Notes: generated from the sequence alone by a model not told the origin. A DNA stretch of 47,457 nucleotides from CAYJHC01 sp964369465 (GCA_964369465.1 CAYJEX010000013.1:1-47457), one strand, 5' to 3'. Counted from the stretch's first letter, positions 18,118 to 26,230 are shown. Program-made: numbers and translations.

Positions 18118-18220
18118 ACATCCTCCTCTCCACTATAGTTATTCTACATTACATTTATCAAATAAATTCAAAACGTCCTATTTATATATTAAATTTGTAT
18201 TTGTATTTGTATTTTATATA

Positions 18221-18236
18221 TGCAAAATACATGCCA
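18221..18236 (-). promoter_or_regulatory. Sigma-54 promoter of the amidohydrolase operon
   Basis: On the minus strand TGGCATGTATTTTGCA matches the -24/-12 consensus TGGCACGNNNNTTGC with the essential GG and GC at the correct 10-bp spacing. It points toward the amidohydrolase gene, about 140 bp away. A sigma-54 activator gene lies just upstream in the same direction. Confidence 0.85.
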
Positions 18237-18325
18237 AAATAAAATATTGTTATAATTATTATTGGCTACCACTTTTTATTTTTATTAATGTGGCAAATTT
18301 TCTTACAATTTCAATCTTTTATAAA

Positions 18326-18362
18326 AAAAAACATCATCTGAATTTGCAAATGATGTTTTTTT
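18326..18362. terminator. Bidirectional intrinsic terminator
   Basis: AAAAACATCAT pairs with ATGATGTTTTT around a 12-nt loop, with A and T tracts on the two sides, so it can terminate in either direction. It lies between the activator gene and the sigma-54 promoter and would insulate the operon from read-through. Confidence 0.75.
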
Positions 18363-18399
18363 ATAAAAAACTATATGAATAATATTTCAATATATTTCA

Positions 18400-18431
18400 G
18401 CACTATTTATTCAAAATTGAATAAATAGTGC
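18400..18431. repeat. Perfect inverted repeat, candidate activator site
   Basis: GCACTATTTATTCAAA pairs with its complement to give a 16-bp-arm palindrome without a loop and without a T tract. It lies 165-195 bp upstream of the sigma-54 -24 box, a common distance for an upstream activator sequence. Its core TTATTC..GAATAA recurs in the next inverted repeat. Confidence 0.55.
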
Positions 18432-18443
18432 AACAAGATTCTC

Positions 18444-18487
18444 TTTTAAGGCGATTTTATTCGTTTTTGAATAAAATCGCCTTAAAA
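18444..18487. repeat. 19-bp inverted repeat downstream of the activator gene
   Basis: TTTTAAGGCGATTTTATTC pairs perfectly with its complement across a 6-nt loop. It shares the TTATTC..GAATAA apex with the inverted repeat at 18400. There is no U tract on either strand, so it is a poor terminator; a protein-binding site or RNA-stabilising hairpin is as likely. Confidence 0.6.
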
Positions 18488-18547
18488 GCAAGATCTATTT
18501 GCTTGGAATACGTACATTTCTTTCATTAATGAATTAGAATTGAATTA

Positions 18548-19696
18548 TTAGTCCTGTAAATAATTTATTTCATCCGAAAAATATTTAGATATTTTTCTAT
18601 GCGCAGTAGGCTGGCTCATCCCTAATGACTTCGCAACACCACTTGTGGACTTGTTTTTTTTAAGCGCAGAATATATTATTTTTTTTTCAACATTTTCTAA
18701 TATTTCTTTCAAAGTCTGGCCTTCATAAATTTTCAACGCTTCCTCCAATTCATCGATTTGATCATTTATCGTGTGCACGGTTTGAATATGTTCATTATTT
18801 AATTGTCTTTCTTCTGTTTTAGTCTTTTTATATTGAACACAAATAGGTAAGTTTTCTTCTAAAATCATTCTACCTTCACAAAAGAGAACTGATCTTTCCA
18901 TTACATTTTCCAACTCTCTTACATTCCCTGGCCAATCATAAGCAATTAATTTTTTAGTCGCTTCAGGAGACATTTTTATATCAAAATTATACAGAGTATT
19001 ATATTTGTCTAAAAACGCAAAGATAAGAGCATACAAATCTTCCTTTCTCTCCTTTAAATCTGGGATTTCAAGCCCTACAACATTTATTCTATAGTACAAA
19101 TCTTCTCTAAATTTTTTTTCATATACCATTTCCTCAATATTTCTATTCGTTGCAGTTATTAATCTGAAGTCAACAGTTTTTTCTTTTGTACTTCCTACAG
19201 GAGTAATTCTCTTATCTTGAACAACCTTCAATAATTTAACTTGTAAATTCAAAGGCAACTCACCTATTTCGTCCAAAAATAATGTCCCTCCATCAGCAAG
19301 CTCAATTAATCCAACTTTTCCTCCTTTATTCGCACCTGTAAAAGCACCATCTTCATAGCCAAAAAGTTCAGATTCAAGAAGGCTTTCAGGTATAGCCCCA
19401 CAATTTATTTCAACAAATGTTTTGTCTTTTCTTTTACTTTTTTTATGTATATGTTTTGCAATTAAAGTTTTCCCGACACCAGAACTTCCCGTAAGAAGTA
19501 TACATGTGTCCAATGGCGCAAGTTTTCTTATCGTTCTAATAATGCTCTCCATTAATTTAGATTCTGAAACTAATCCTTCAATTTCAAAATCGTTTTCTTT
19601 TGAGTTATATATGCTCTTTTCATAAAAATCCTTGCTACCCAGCACTCTTTCGTTGCTCTCTGCATCCTTTAGTATTATTGAGTCGTTTTTTTTCAA
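18548..19696 (-). CDS. Sigma-54-dependent transcriptional activator without sensor domain
   Basis: A 382-residue bacterial enhancer-binding protein. The AAA+ domain has Walker A GSSGVGKT (70-77), the sigma-54 contact loop GAFTGA (117-122), Walker B TLFLDEIGE near 140 and the arginine-finger region FREDLYYRINV. The C-terminus carries a Fis/TyrR-type helix-turn-helix (GVAKSLGMSQPTAHRKISKYF region). Only about 45 residues precede the ATPase core, so there is no PAS, ACT, GAF or receiver domain. The start is TTG at 19696 with AAAGGGG 7 nt upstream. It is the obvious regulator of the adjoining sigma-54 promoter at 18221-18236. How it senses a signal is not visible. Confidence 0.92.
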   Translation of the reverse strand: MKKNDSIILKDAESNERVLGSKDFYEKSIYNSKENDFEIEGLVSESKLMESIIRTIRKLAPLDTCILLTGSSGVGKTLIAKHIHKKSKRKDKTFVEINCGAIPESLLESELFGYEDGAFTGANKGGKVGLIELADGGTLFLDEIGELPLNLQVKLLKVVQDKRITPVGSTKEKTVDFRLITATNRNIEEMVYEKKFREDLYYRINVVGLEIPDLKERKEDLYALIFAFLDKYNTLYNFDIKMSPEATKKLIAYDWPGNVRELENVMERSVLFCEGRMILEENLPICVQYKKTKTEERQLNNEHIQTVHTINDQIDELEEALKIYEGQTLKEILENVEKKIIYSALKKNKSTSGVAKSLGMSQPTAHRKISKYFSDEINYLQD

Positions 19697-19738
19697 GCTT
19701 AAACCCCTTTTCCATATTCAAGTTATTGTGTATACATT

Positions 19739-20890
19739 TTATTTGCTAATTTTATATATGGCTTCTATCGCCGCCCTTATTTCTTTTTCATTATTAAAGT
19801 ATCCTATAGAAAATCTTGCTGTCCCATTTTTGTATGTTTTGAAAGTCTTATGTCCATGTGAAGCACAATGGAGCCCACATCTAACCAATATACCAAATTC
19901 TTTTTCTAATCTATATACTATATCCGCATTATCATCCTCCAAAAAGTCTAGAGAAACAACTGCACATCTATTGTTAATGTCTTTTCTCCCTACAATTCTA
20001 ATATTTTTCATATTCAAAAGACCTTCTAAAAAAACATTTGTAAGATGCATCTTTTTTTCTCTGATATTTTTTATTCCTTCATTTTGAATAAATTTCAAAC
20101 TATGATTCAACCCAATAATCCCAGGAATATTCGCCGTCCCAGCTTCAAACTTATCCGGCATATATGACGGCATATGCTCTGTATGCGCCGCACTTCCTGT
20201 TCCTCCCATCACCATTTCGTTTATGCTTGAAGGAAAGTTGTTTTCTCTGAACATCATACATCCTATTCCTTGTGGACCTAGCAATGCTTTATGCCCTGAA
20301 AATACAATAGCATCTGCGTTTGCCTCTTCTAAGTTCAATTCAACACTTCCAACAGTTTGTGATGCGTCAATTACAAATCGCACTCCATTTTCTTTACAAA
20401 TTTCGCCAATCTCTTTTATAGGTATTATTGTTCCACTTATATTTGAAGCATGTGTCATCAAAACCAAATCATCATTTTTTGAAATATTTTTCTTTGCATT
20501 TTCGATATCAAAATTTCCATCTTCATCACATTCTATTTTTTTCCATTTTAAGCCTTGGTTTTCCAAGTTCCACAATGGTCTTACAACCGAATTATGTTCC
20601 ATAGATGTCGTTACAACCGAATTGCTTTTGTTTAAAAATCCATTAATAATAATATTTAGTCCAGCAGTAGCGCTAGACGTAAAAACAACATTCTTCGGGT
20701 TATTTGTGCCAAATATATCTGTTAAACGATTTCTCACTTCCAAAATTTTTTCTTCAACTTCAAATGCACTTTCATAGCATCCTCTTCCAACATTGAATCC
20801 TTTTTCATCAATATGTTTTCCCATAATCGTTCCGAGCCCTGGGGCTTTTGGAAAAGATGTGCTAGCATTATCTAAGTAAATCATTTCCAT
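19739..20890 (-). CDS. Class V aminotransferase, cysteine desulfurase-like
   Basis: A PLP enzyme of 383 residues, of the cysteine desulfurase family similar to EF2568-type proteins. It starts MEMIYLDNASTSFPKAP, and the PLP lysine is in FSGHKALLGPQG. The conserved Cys for persulfide chemistry is in RCGLHCASHGH near the C-terminus. This subfamily is often linked to selenium or special sulfur donation rather than general Fe-S assembly; the general NifS is encoded separately at 30667. ATG at 20890 has AAAGGAG upstream, and a promoter lies at 20923-20952. The sigma-54 activator gene follows 42 bp downstream and may be co-transcribed. Confidence 0.88.
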   Translation of the reverse strand: MEMIYLDNASTSFPKAPGLGTIMGKHIDEKGFNVGRGCYESAFEVEEKILEVRNRLTDIFGTNNPKNVVFTSSATAGLNIIINGFLNKSNSVVTTSMEHNSVVRPLWNLENQGLKWKKIECDEDGNFDIENAKKNISKNDDLVLMTHASNISGTIIPIKEIGEICKENGVRFVIDASQTVGSVELNLEEANADAIVFSGHKALLGPQGIGCMMFRENNFPSSINEMVMGGTGSAAHTEHMPSYMPDKFEAGTANIPGIIGLNHSLKFIQNEGIKNIREKKMHLTNVFLEGLLNMKNIRIVGRKDINNRCAVVSLDFLEDDNADIVYRLEKEFGILVRCGLHCASHGHKTFKTYKNGTARFSIGYFNNEKEIRAAIEAIYKISK

Positions 20891-20922
20891 AATTTTTTCT
20901 CCTTTGTCTAGAATAACTTTAT

Positions 20923-20952
20923 ATTATATGCGTTATTATTTATATGAGCCAA
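20923..20952 (-). promoter_or_regulatory. Probable promoter of the class V aminotransferase
   Basis: TTGGCT, an 18-bp spacer and TATAAT on the minus strand, about 33 bp before the start codon. The -10 is perfect; the -35 matches 4 of 6. The rest of 20953-21063 shows no gene. Confidence 0.5.
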
Positions 20953-21063
20953 TAAATCAATTCGTAGTGTAAAAGAACAATACTCCAATGGTATTTCTCC
21001 CTCAAATAGTTGGTGCGTTTTCATGATATAAAAACATGTCAATTGTCTATATCAAAGAAAAGA

Positions 21064-21096
21064 AAATACCTTGTTCACTCAACGGACAAGGTATTT
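21064..21096 (-). terminator. Terminator of the pilin operon
   Basis: AAATACCTTGT pairs with ACAAGGTATTT (11 bp, 11-nt loop), followed on minus by TCTTTTCTTTG. It abuts the relic of a third pilin gene and closes the pilin transcript. Confidence 0.82.
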
Positions 21097-21097
21097 G

Positions 21098-21172
21098 AAA
21101 ATTGCAAAATCGCAATAAGTACAATTAGTTCAATTAATGTAAATCCGTTTTATAGGACATTATTTTTTTCAT
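21098..21172 (-). pseudogene. Relic of a third pilin-like gene (N-terminal leader only)
   Basis: The minus strand begins ATGAAAAAAATAATGTCC and repeats the leader of the neighbouring pilin gene, but one base is missing after the sixth codon. In frame it reads MKKIMSYKTDLH and stops; in the shifted frame GFTLIELIVLIAIL appears. Homology ends after about 25 codons, directly at the terminator hairpin. The upstream spacer (to about 21205) also matches the spacer between the two intact genes. This is a decayed copy from tandem duplication. Confidence 0.8.
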
Positions 21173-21205
21173 AATCATTTCACTATATAATCATCAAAGA
21201 TGCTA

Positions 21206-21811
21206 CTAATATGGTGCTTTTTCAAGGTCAAGACCAAAATCTACCCAAGCGTTAACATCTTCCCTAGGCCAATACGCAAGAACTATTTCACCAGTAGATA
21301 CATTAATATGGAATGCAAAACTATTTTCATTACCTGCAATGGATTTGGCATCATTGATTTGAGCAGTATACCCTCGTCCATAACTTGTATTATTAAGTAA
21401 TGTCACATCCGATGCGCCCAAGTAATTAAACATTGCATCTGCAACAACCTTATAACTTTCTGCAGAAACATCTAGCGATGTTAAATCTGCGTCACTGTCG
21501 AATACAGAAGTACGTCTAGGATTTCTTATAAACAACCTAGCAGTGTATGAATTATTTGCATTTAAAACTCCGCAAGCCCATACTACTTCTAAGTAATGAT
21601 CTTCAGGGAAACCATGCGCTGTTGTGAGTACTGCAATTTTTGTTGCATCCATAATATTTGAAGCATCAGTTACATCAGCAGCTCTCTTCGCTTCTTCAAT
21701 ATACCCTGTAATAGATGGAATAGCTATTGCAGCTAAAATTGCTAAAATTGCAATAACTACAATTAGTTCAATTAACGTAAATCCGTTTTTTTTAGACATT
21801 ATTTTTTTCAT
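21206..21811 (-). CDS. Type IV pilin-like protein (second tandem copy)
   Basis: A 201-residue prepilin. The class III leader is MKKIMSKKNG, cleaved before FTLIELIVVIAILAILAAI, with Glu at +5 of the mature protein. The long N-terminal helix ends about residue 45 and is followed by a mostly soluble head. The C-terminal region (SFAFHINVSTGEIVLA and VDFGLDLEKAPY) is identical or nearly so in the upstream paralogue, while the middle differs. It could be a major pilin or a pseudopilin; no assembly ATPase, platform protein or prepilin peptidase lies in the window, so a remote machine is needed. The pair is probably co-transcribed from 22510-22538. Confidence 0.9.
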   Translation of the reverse strand: MKKIMSKKNGFTLIELIVVIAILAILAAIAIPSITGYIEEAKRAADVTDASNIMDATKIAVLTTAHGFPEDHYLEVVWACGVLNANNSYTARLFIRNPRRTSVFDSDADLTSLDVSAESYKVVADAMFNYLGASDVTLLNNTSYGRGYTAQINDAKSIAGNENSFAFHINVSTGEIVLAYWPREDVNAWVDFGLDLEKAPY

Positions 21812-21844
21812 AATTTTTTCACCATATAATTATCATACACTCTA

Positions 21845-22468
21845 CTAATATGGGGCTTTTTCAAGGTCAAGACCGAAATCAACCCAATCGTTAACATCTT
21901 CCTTATCCCAATTCGCAAGAACTATTTCACCAGTAGAAACATTGATATGGAATGCAAAACTACTTTCATTGGCTGCAATGGATTTGGCATCATTAATTTG
22001 AGCATAATAACCGTAGCCTAGTCCAGAACTAGTGCTTATAGTTACATTTGTAGCATTCATAAATTCAAACACAGATTCCGCTATAATTTTGTAACTTTTC
22101 GACTCTCCTCGATATGGTGTATATAAGCCAGCATCGGGCCCAGTATTGAAAACAGATACTCTTTTTGGTTCTCTAACAAATAGCATTGAGTCGTATTCTC
22201 CTCCTTCATTTGTCGCACCACAAGCCCACACCACTTCTATATAATGGTCTTTTGGCAAACCATGGTTTGTAGTAACAACAGCAATCTTCGTTGCATCCAT
22301 AATATTTGATGCATACACCAAATCTGAAGTTCTATTTGTTTCTTCTATATATCCAGTTATAGCAGGAACCGCGATAGAAGCCAAAATAGCAAGAATTGCT
22401 ATAACAACTATTACTTCTATCAAAGTGAACCCTTTATTTTTTTTGTTTTTTGCCATAATTTTTTTCAC
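21845..22468 (-). CDS. Type IV pilin-like protein (first tandem copy)
   Basis: A 207-residue prepilin with leader MKKIMAKNKKNKG, cut before FTLIEVIVVIAILAILASI, and Glu at +5. It shares the N-terminal helix, the DATKIAVVTTNHGLPKDHYI region and the last 12 residues with the following gene, but its centre is different and longer by a few residues. The likely start is GTG at 22468, with AAAGGA 8-9 nt upstream, rather than the ATG four codons later. The spacer to the second copy is 33 bp. Heads that vary in the middle but keep fixed ends suggest surface-exposed divergence. Confidence 0.9.
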   Translation of the reverse strand: MKKIMAKNKKNKGFTLIEVIVVIAILAILASIAVPAITGYIEETNRTSDLVYASNIMDATKIAVVTTNHGLPKDHYIEVVWACGATNEGGEYDSMLFVREPKRVSVFNTGPDAGLYTPYRGESKSYKIIAESVFEFMNATNVTISTSSGLGYGYYAQINDAKSIAANESSFAFHINVSTGEIVLANWDKEDVNDWVDFGLDLEKAPY

Positions 22469-22509
22469 AATAATTTTCCTTTTTATTCTAGGATATTCAA
22501 TCTATATTA

Positions 22510-22538
22510 ATTATAATATAAATTCACATGAAAATCAA
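22510..22538 (-). promoter_or_regulatory. Promoter of the pilin genes
   Basis: TTGATT, a 17-bp spacer and TATAAT on the minus strand, about 40 bp before the GTG start of the first pilin gene. Confidence 0.75.
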
Positions 22539-22654
22539 GAAGACGAAATATCATCAATATTATCAATTACCATTTTAAAAGTATATTCATTAAATTCAAA
22601 TCTTCTTCGTATCAATCAATACATATCCGACAAAATACAACGTTTATTAAATTT

Positions 22655-24289
22655 CTAGTTCTCTAATATTTCCTCTGCAATATTTCTTGAATGATCAGAA
22701 ATTCTTTCTAAACAGATAAGCGTATCTATAAAAACAACTCCTGCTTTTGCATTACATTGATTGTTAGCCAATCTTTTTATATGTTTAGTTCTAAGTTTAA
22801 TTTCTAGCTCATCAGCTTTGGATTCTTTTTCGACAACTGTTACTGCAGATTCGATATCGTTTTCTTTAAACGATATGAGTGCATATTTATAACTATCTGC
22901 ACAAACTTCTAACATTTCTCGTAACTCCTTCTCTGCTTCTTCAGAAAATGTAAGCTTGTCGTCTTTTAAGTTTTGAGCATATTCAGATATGTTTTCACAA
23001 TAATCACTTATTCTAGTTATATCATTTACTATCGAAATCAGTTTTGCGACCTCTTCGTGTTCTTTTTCTCCTATATTCAAAGAGCCTAATTTTACAGCAT
23101 ACTCTGTTATACTCGCCCCCATAGTCCCTACAATTTGAACATTTTCTTTTATTCCTGAAATATATCCTTTATTTCTAGTAAACAATACTTCCTTTGTCTT
23201 TTCAACAGTATCCTCAACTATTGTTCCCATTCTTTGCGTTTCAGATATTGTAAGTTGAAGCGCAAGCGATGGAGTTTCTAAAACACGAACATCTAAACGA
23301 GCCGCATTACTGTCCATCTCTACTTCTTTTACATTACCTAATTTCATAGCCATTTTAACAATTAATGATGCAGCTGGGAAGAGTAATAATGTAGTTCCAA
23401 TATTAAACGCAGTGTGAACAACGCTTATTTCTGTCAGAGAAATTGCAATTTCTCCTACAAGTGGATTGATAAATTTAAAGTATACTATTGCAAGAATACT
23501 AAATAATACCGTTCCTATCAAATTAAATAAAAGGTGCATTAATGCCGCAGTCTTTGCATTTTTATTCGCACCTATACTCGAAAGCATCGCCGTTACGCAT
23601 GTTCCAATGTTTTGTCCCATTATAATATATACCGCAGCACTAAAAGGAACGAGGCCAACAGCCGCAAGACTTTGTAGGATACCAACAGATGCTGATGAGC
23701 TTTGGATTATTGCTGTAACTGCAGCTCCTGCTAAAATTCCAAGGAAAGGATTTTCGCCTAAAGTAACAAACATATTCACGAATGTTTCAGAATCTCTAAG
23801 AGGATACACTGCTGCAGACATCGTAGATATTCCTACGAATAAAAGACCAAAACCAATAGCAATATTTGAAATATGGTGACTTGTTTTTCTTCTAGCCGTA
23901 AGCAATATCACTACCCCAAGCATAATTACTAACGGAGCTATTGTTGTAGGACTTAGAAAATCAGCCCATTCCGATGATGATACTAGCCAGCCTGTAACAG
24001 TCGTTCCAATATTTGCCCCCATAATAACGCCTATGGCTTGAGTAAGGTTCATGAGACTAGCATTCACAAAGCCCACAACCATTACTGTAGTCGCAGATGA
24101 ACTTTGAATTATCGCTGTAATAGCAGCGCCTAGAACAACCGCAAGCATTCTGTTTCTCGTAAGCGTTTCTAACACTGATTTCATTCTGCTTCCTGCAGCA
24201 TTTTCCAAACCGTCTGCCATTATATGCATACCGTAGATGAACATACCTAACCCACCTAGAAAGGGAATAATTATATTTATGTATTCCAT
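22655..24289 (-). CDS. Na/Pi cotransporter family protein with PhoU-like tail
   Basis: A 544-residue membrane protein of the NptA/PhoU family. It has the two inverted QSSS repeats diagnostic of Na+/phosphate cotransporters: IIQSSSATTVMVVGF near residue 60 and IIQSSSASVGILQSL near residue 195. About residues 340-544 form a helical PhoU-like cytosolic domain that may sense or gate transport. The ATG at 24289 has AGGAG upstream. It follows the SLC13 gene by about 59 bp on the same strand. Phosphate import is the family role; related substrates are possible. Confidence 0.92.
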   Translation of the reverse strand: MEYINIIIPFLGGLGMFIYGMHIMADGLENAAGSRMKSVLETLTRNRMLAVVLGAAITAIIQSSSATTVMVVGFVNASLMNLTQAIGVIMGANIGTTVTGWLVSSSEWADFLSPTTIAPLVIMLGVVILLTARRKTSHHISNIAIGFGLLFVGISTMSAAVYPLRDSETFVNMFVTLGENPFLGILAGAAVTAIIQSSSASVGILQSLAAVGLVPFSAAVYIIMGQNIGTCVTAMLSSIGANKNAKTAALMHLLFNLIGTVLFSILAIVYFKFINPLVGEIAISLTEISVVHTAFNIGTTLLLFPAASLIVKMAMKLGNVKEVEMDSNAARLDVRVLETPSLALQLTISETQRMGTIVEDTVEKTKEVLFTRNKGYISGIKENVQIVGTMGASITEYAVKLGSLNIGEKEHEEVAKLISIVNDITRISDYCENISEYAQNLKDDKLTFSEEAEKELREMLEVCADSYKYALISFKENDIESAVTVVEKESKADELEIKLRTKHIKRLANNQCNAKAGVVFIDTLICLERISDHSRNIAEEILEN

Positions 24290-24348
24290 TAAGCTCTCCT
24301 TTTATAATCTAATTATACTACCGTTCTATTCAAATATAATTTTTATCA

Positions 24349-25779
24349 TTAAATCACACTAAACCATGGCCAATATGTAATAAGCGCCCAAGCCAAGACA
24401 GTCATCAAAACAATAACAATCAAGGTAAGTTTTATTCCATGTTTAAGCATATAGCTAGGACTCAATCCATATCCTACAGGAATAGCTCTTATTGATGTAG
24501 GCATACAGTATGATAAATTAACTCCTATTGTAGCAGCAAGCATATATGGGACAGGATCTAAATTCATTGCTAACGCAAGGCCCAAAACAATAGGCATTGC
24601 AACAGCTGCCGTAGCAGTATTACTTGTAATATCAGAAAGAATAATTGTAAGTGTCACAATCATAAGTACAATTAAAAACGAATTATCAATTTGCGAAGAT
24701 GATAAAACTTCACCCAATGCAGTTGCAGCTCCACTTTCATTAATTAACGTTCCAAGTGCCAATCCTCCCGCAAAGATAAATATCAAATCCCAAATTATCT
24801 TTTTCTGCACTATTTTCCATACCATAAGCCTGTTACCATCAGGTTTCCTAATCAAGAAAGATACTATTCCAGCTATAATAAATATATATGCTGGCTTTAA
24901 TGCAGGTATAAGTTCTAAATACAAAGGTCTTGCAAAAGAAAGCCCTGCAGCTATAATAAACAGTAAGAAACACGCTAGTTCTATACCTGAAATTTTACCT
25001 AATTTTTTCTTTTCTTCAACAAAGTACTGTTTTGTTCCATGTAAGCTTTGTCCCTTAGGCATTATCCACATCAAAAACAGCAAGTTTGAAATCACAAGAA
25101 CAATCATAATCGGTAAAAATTTTACAATCCAATCCACATACAAAAATTCTGTGCCTGTAACCTGCTCTATGTAATCAACTACAACGAGGTTCATAGCTCC
25201 ACCAAGTGGCGTTGCAAGTCCACCAAGTCCAGCTCCCCATCCTATGGTCAACAAAAGTATTGCCCCAATTTCACTTTCTTTGATATCCGTAATATTTACG
25301 TATTTCAACATAGACACTGCAATTGGAGCTACCGTGGCGCATACTATTGAATTCGGAAGAAGTGAGGACATTGCCACAGTCAAAAAAAACCAAAATATAA
25401 TTTGAGACCTAAGCGACGTACCTATCAAAGCAAGAAATGTATATGCTATTCTTTTATCAAGTCCAACAATCTCCCATGATACTGTTAAAATTGACGCTCC
25501 CAAAAGCAACATTATTGTTTCTGATGAATAATTAGCAAGAACTGTATTCATAGGAGCAATTACAATTATTGCATTTACTGCAATTGGTAAGAATCCTGTA
25601 ATTGCATAATCAATGCACGAACTTACCCACCAAAATGCCATCCATGCAACTGTCCCTATTGCCGCACGCATTTCTAAAGTAGCGAAAATTTCATTTGGCA
25701 ATAAAAAAATACATGCTATCATCAATATAGGACCAATAGCTATGTATATGTTATTTTTAACAACTTCTCGTTTCTCCAT
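24349..25779 (-). CDS. SLC13/DASS-family sodium:anion symporter
   Basis: A 476-residue membrane protein of the divalent anion:Na+ symporter family, which imports dicarboxylates, citrate or sulfate. Family features seen are the N-terminal SSCIDYAITGFLPI, a first substrate loop in GWGAGLGGLATPLGGAMNL and a second in SDITSNTATAAVAMPI (the SNT motif). The C-terminal stretch CMPTSIRAIPVGYG is also typical. Eleven or so hydrophobic segments fit the fold. AAGGAG lies 5 nt before ATG. It lies downstream of the acyl carrier gene on the same strand, with a short weak inverted repeat between (25799-25834). Confidence 0.9.
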   Translation of the reverse strand: MEKREVVKNNIYIAIGPILMIACIFLLPNEIFATLEMRAAIGTVAWMAFWWVSSCIDYAITGFLPIAVNAIIVIAPMNTVLANYSSETIMLLLGASILTVSWEIVGLDKRIAYTFLALIGTSLRSQIIFWFFLTVAMSSLLPNSIVCATVAPIAVSMLKYVNITDIKESEIGAILLLTIGWGAGLGGLATPLGGAMNLVVVDYIEQVTGTEFLYVDWIVKFLPIMIVLVISNLLFLMWIMPKGQSLHGTKQYFVEEKKKLGKISGIELACFLLFIIAAGLSFARPLYLELIPALKPAYIFIIAGIVSFLIRKPDGNRLMVWKIVQKKIIWDLIFIFAGGLALGTLINESGAATALGEVLSSSQIDNSFLIVLMIVTLTIILSDITSNTATAAVAMPIVLGLALAMNLDPVPYMLAATIGVNLSYCMPTSIRAIPVGYGLSPSYMLKHGIKLTLIVIVLMTVLAWALITYWPWFSVI

Positions 25780-25862
25780 AATTTCTCCTTATATTATAAG
25801 CTAGTTTAGATCAAAATATTTCCAGTCTAGCTTGTCAAAGCATATCTTTGGAAGTATGTAAT

Positions 25863-26090
25863 TTATTCTTGCAAGTCACCAATTAACTTGACAATATCAT
25901 CAACTGAATTCAAATTTTCCGGAACCAAATCCATTACATCAATGTCAATATCAAAAGTAAAGCTAAGTTCGCTCACAAGTGCAATAATTGAAAGTGAATC
26001 CAGTATTTTTGAGTCTACAAGTTTTTTTTCATTCTCATAATCAACACCTGGTTTAACATTATTTAAAATATCTATAATTTGATTTCTCAT
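25863..26090 (-). CDS. Acyl carrier protein, DltC-like
   Basis: A 75-residue carrier protein with the phosphopantetheine site at Ser32 in KILDSLSII. The following FDIDIDVMDLVPENLNSVDDIV is the acidic helix II-III region, closer to D-alanyl carrier proteins and stand-alone carriers of adenylation systems than to fatty-acid AcpP. It must be modified by a phosphopantetheinyl transferase, not seen here. It follows an acyl-adenylating ligase by 179 bp, so the ligase probably loads it. The start codon has no nearby ribosome site: GGAG lies about 40 nt upstream on the other side of an 11-bp hairpin. Confidence 0.88.
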   Translation of the reverse strand: MRNQIIDILNNVKPGVDYENEKKLVDSKILDSLSIIALVSELSFTFDIDIDVMDLVPENLNSVDDIVKLIGDLQE

Positions 26091-26140
26091 ATTATTTTAG
26101 CATATAATTTCTATTACATCGAATTATATGCTTTCTCCTT
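26091..26140 (-). promoter_or_regulatory. Hairpin between Shine-Dalgarno and start of the carrier gene
   Basis: On the minus strand AAAGGAG (about 26134-26140) is followed by AGCATATAATT, a 12-nt loop and AATTATATGCT (arms 26122-26132 and 26099-26109), then 8 nt to ATG. If the 11-bp hairpin forms, the effective spacing shrinks to about 10 nt. The only ATG in the loop is followed at once by TAA. Confidence 0.6.
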
Positions 26141-26165
26141 TCTTTCTATAAAACAAATGTAAAAT

Positions 26166-26191
26166 ATTATACAATTTCATCACAACGTGAT
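26166..26191 (-). promoter_or_regulatory. Possible promoter with operator palindrome for the carrier gene
   Basis: A perfect -10 TATAAT on minus (26166-26171) has no good -35 at 17 bp. Instead ATCAC AAC GTGAT (26179-26191) forms a small palindrome immediately upstream, as an activator or repressor site might. TTTGCAAAAT occurs twice just beyond (26191-26200 and 26227-26235). Confidence 0.4.
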
Positions 26192-26230
26192 TTGCAAAAT
26201 ATTCAAGACAATTAATGATATCAAATTTGC

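Noticed and set aside
20223..20777. A 184-codon plus-strand open frame
   Set aside because: Antisense to the class V aminotransferase, which has full PLP and Cys motifs; the frame is a codon-bias shadow.
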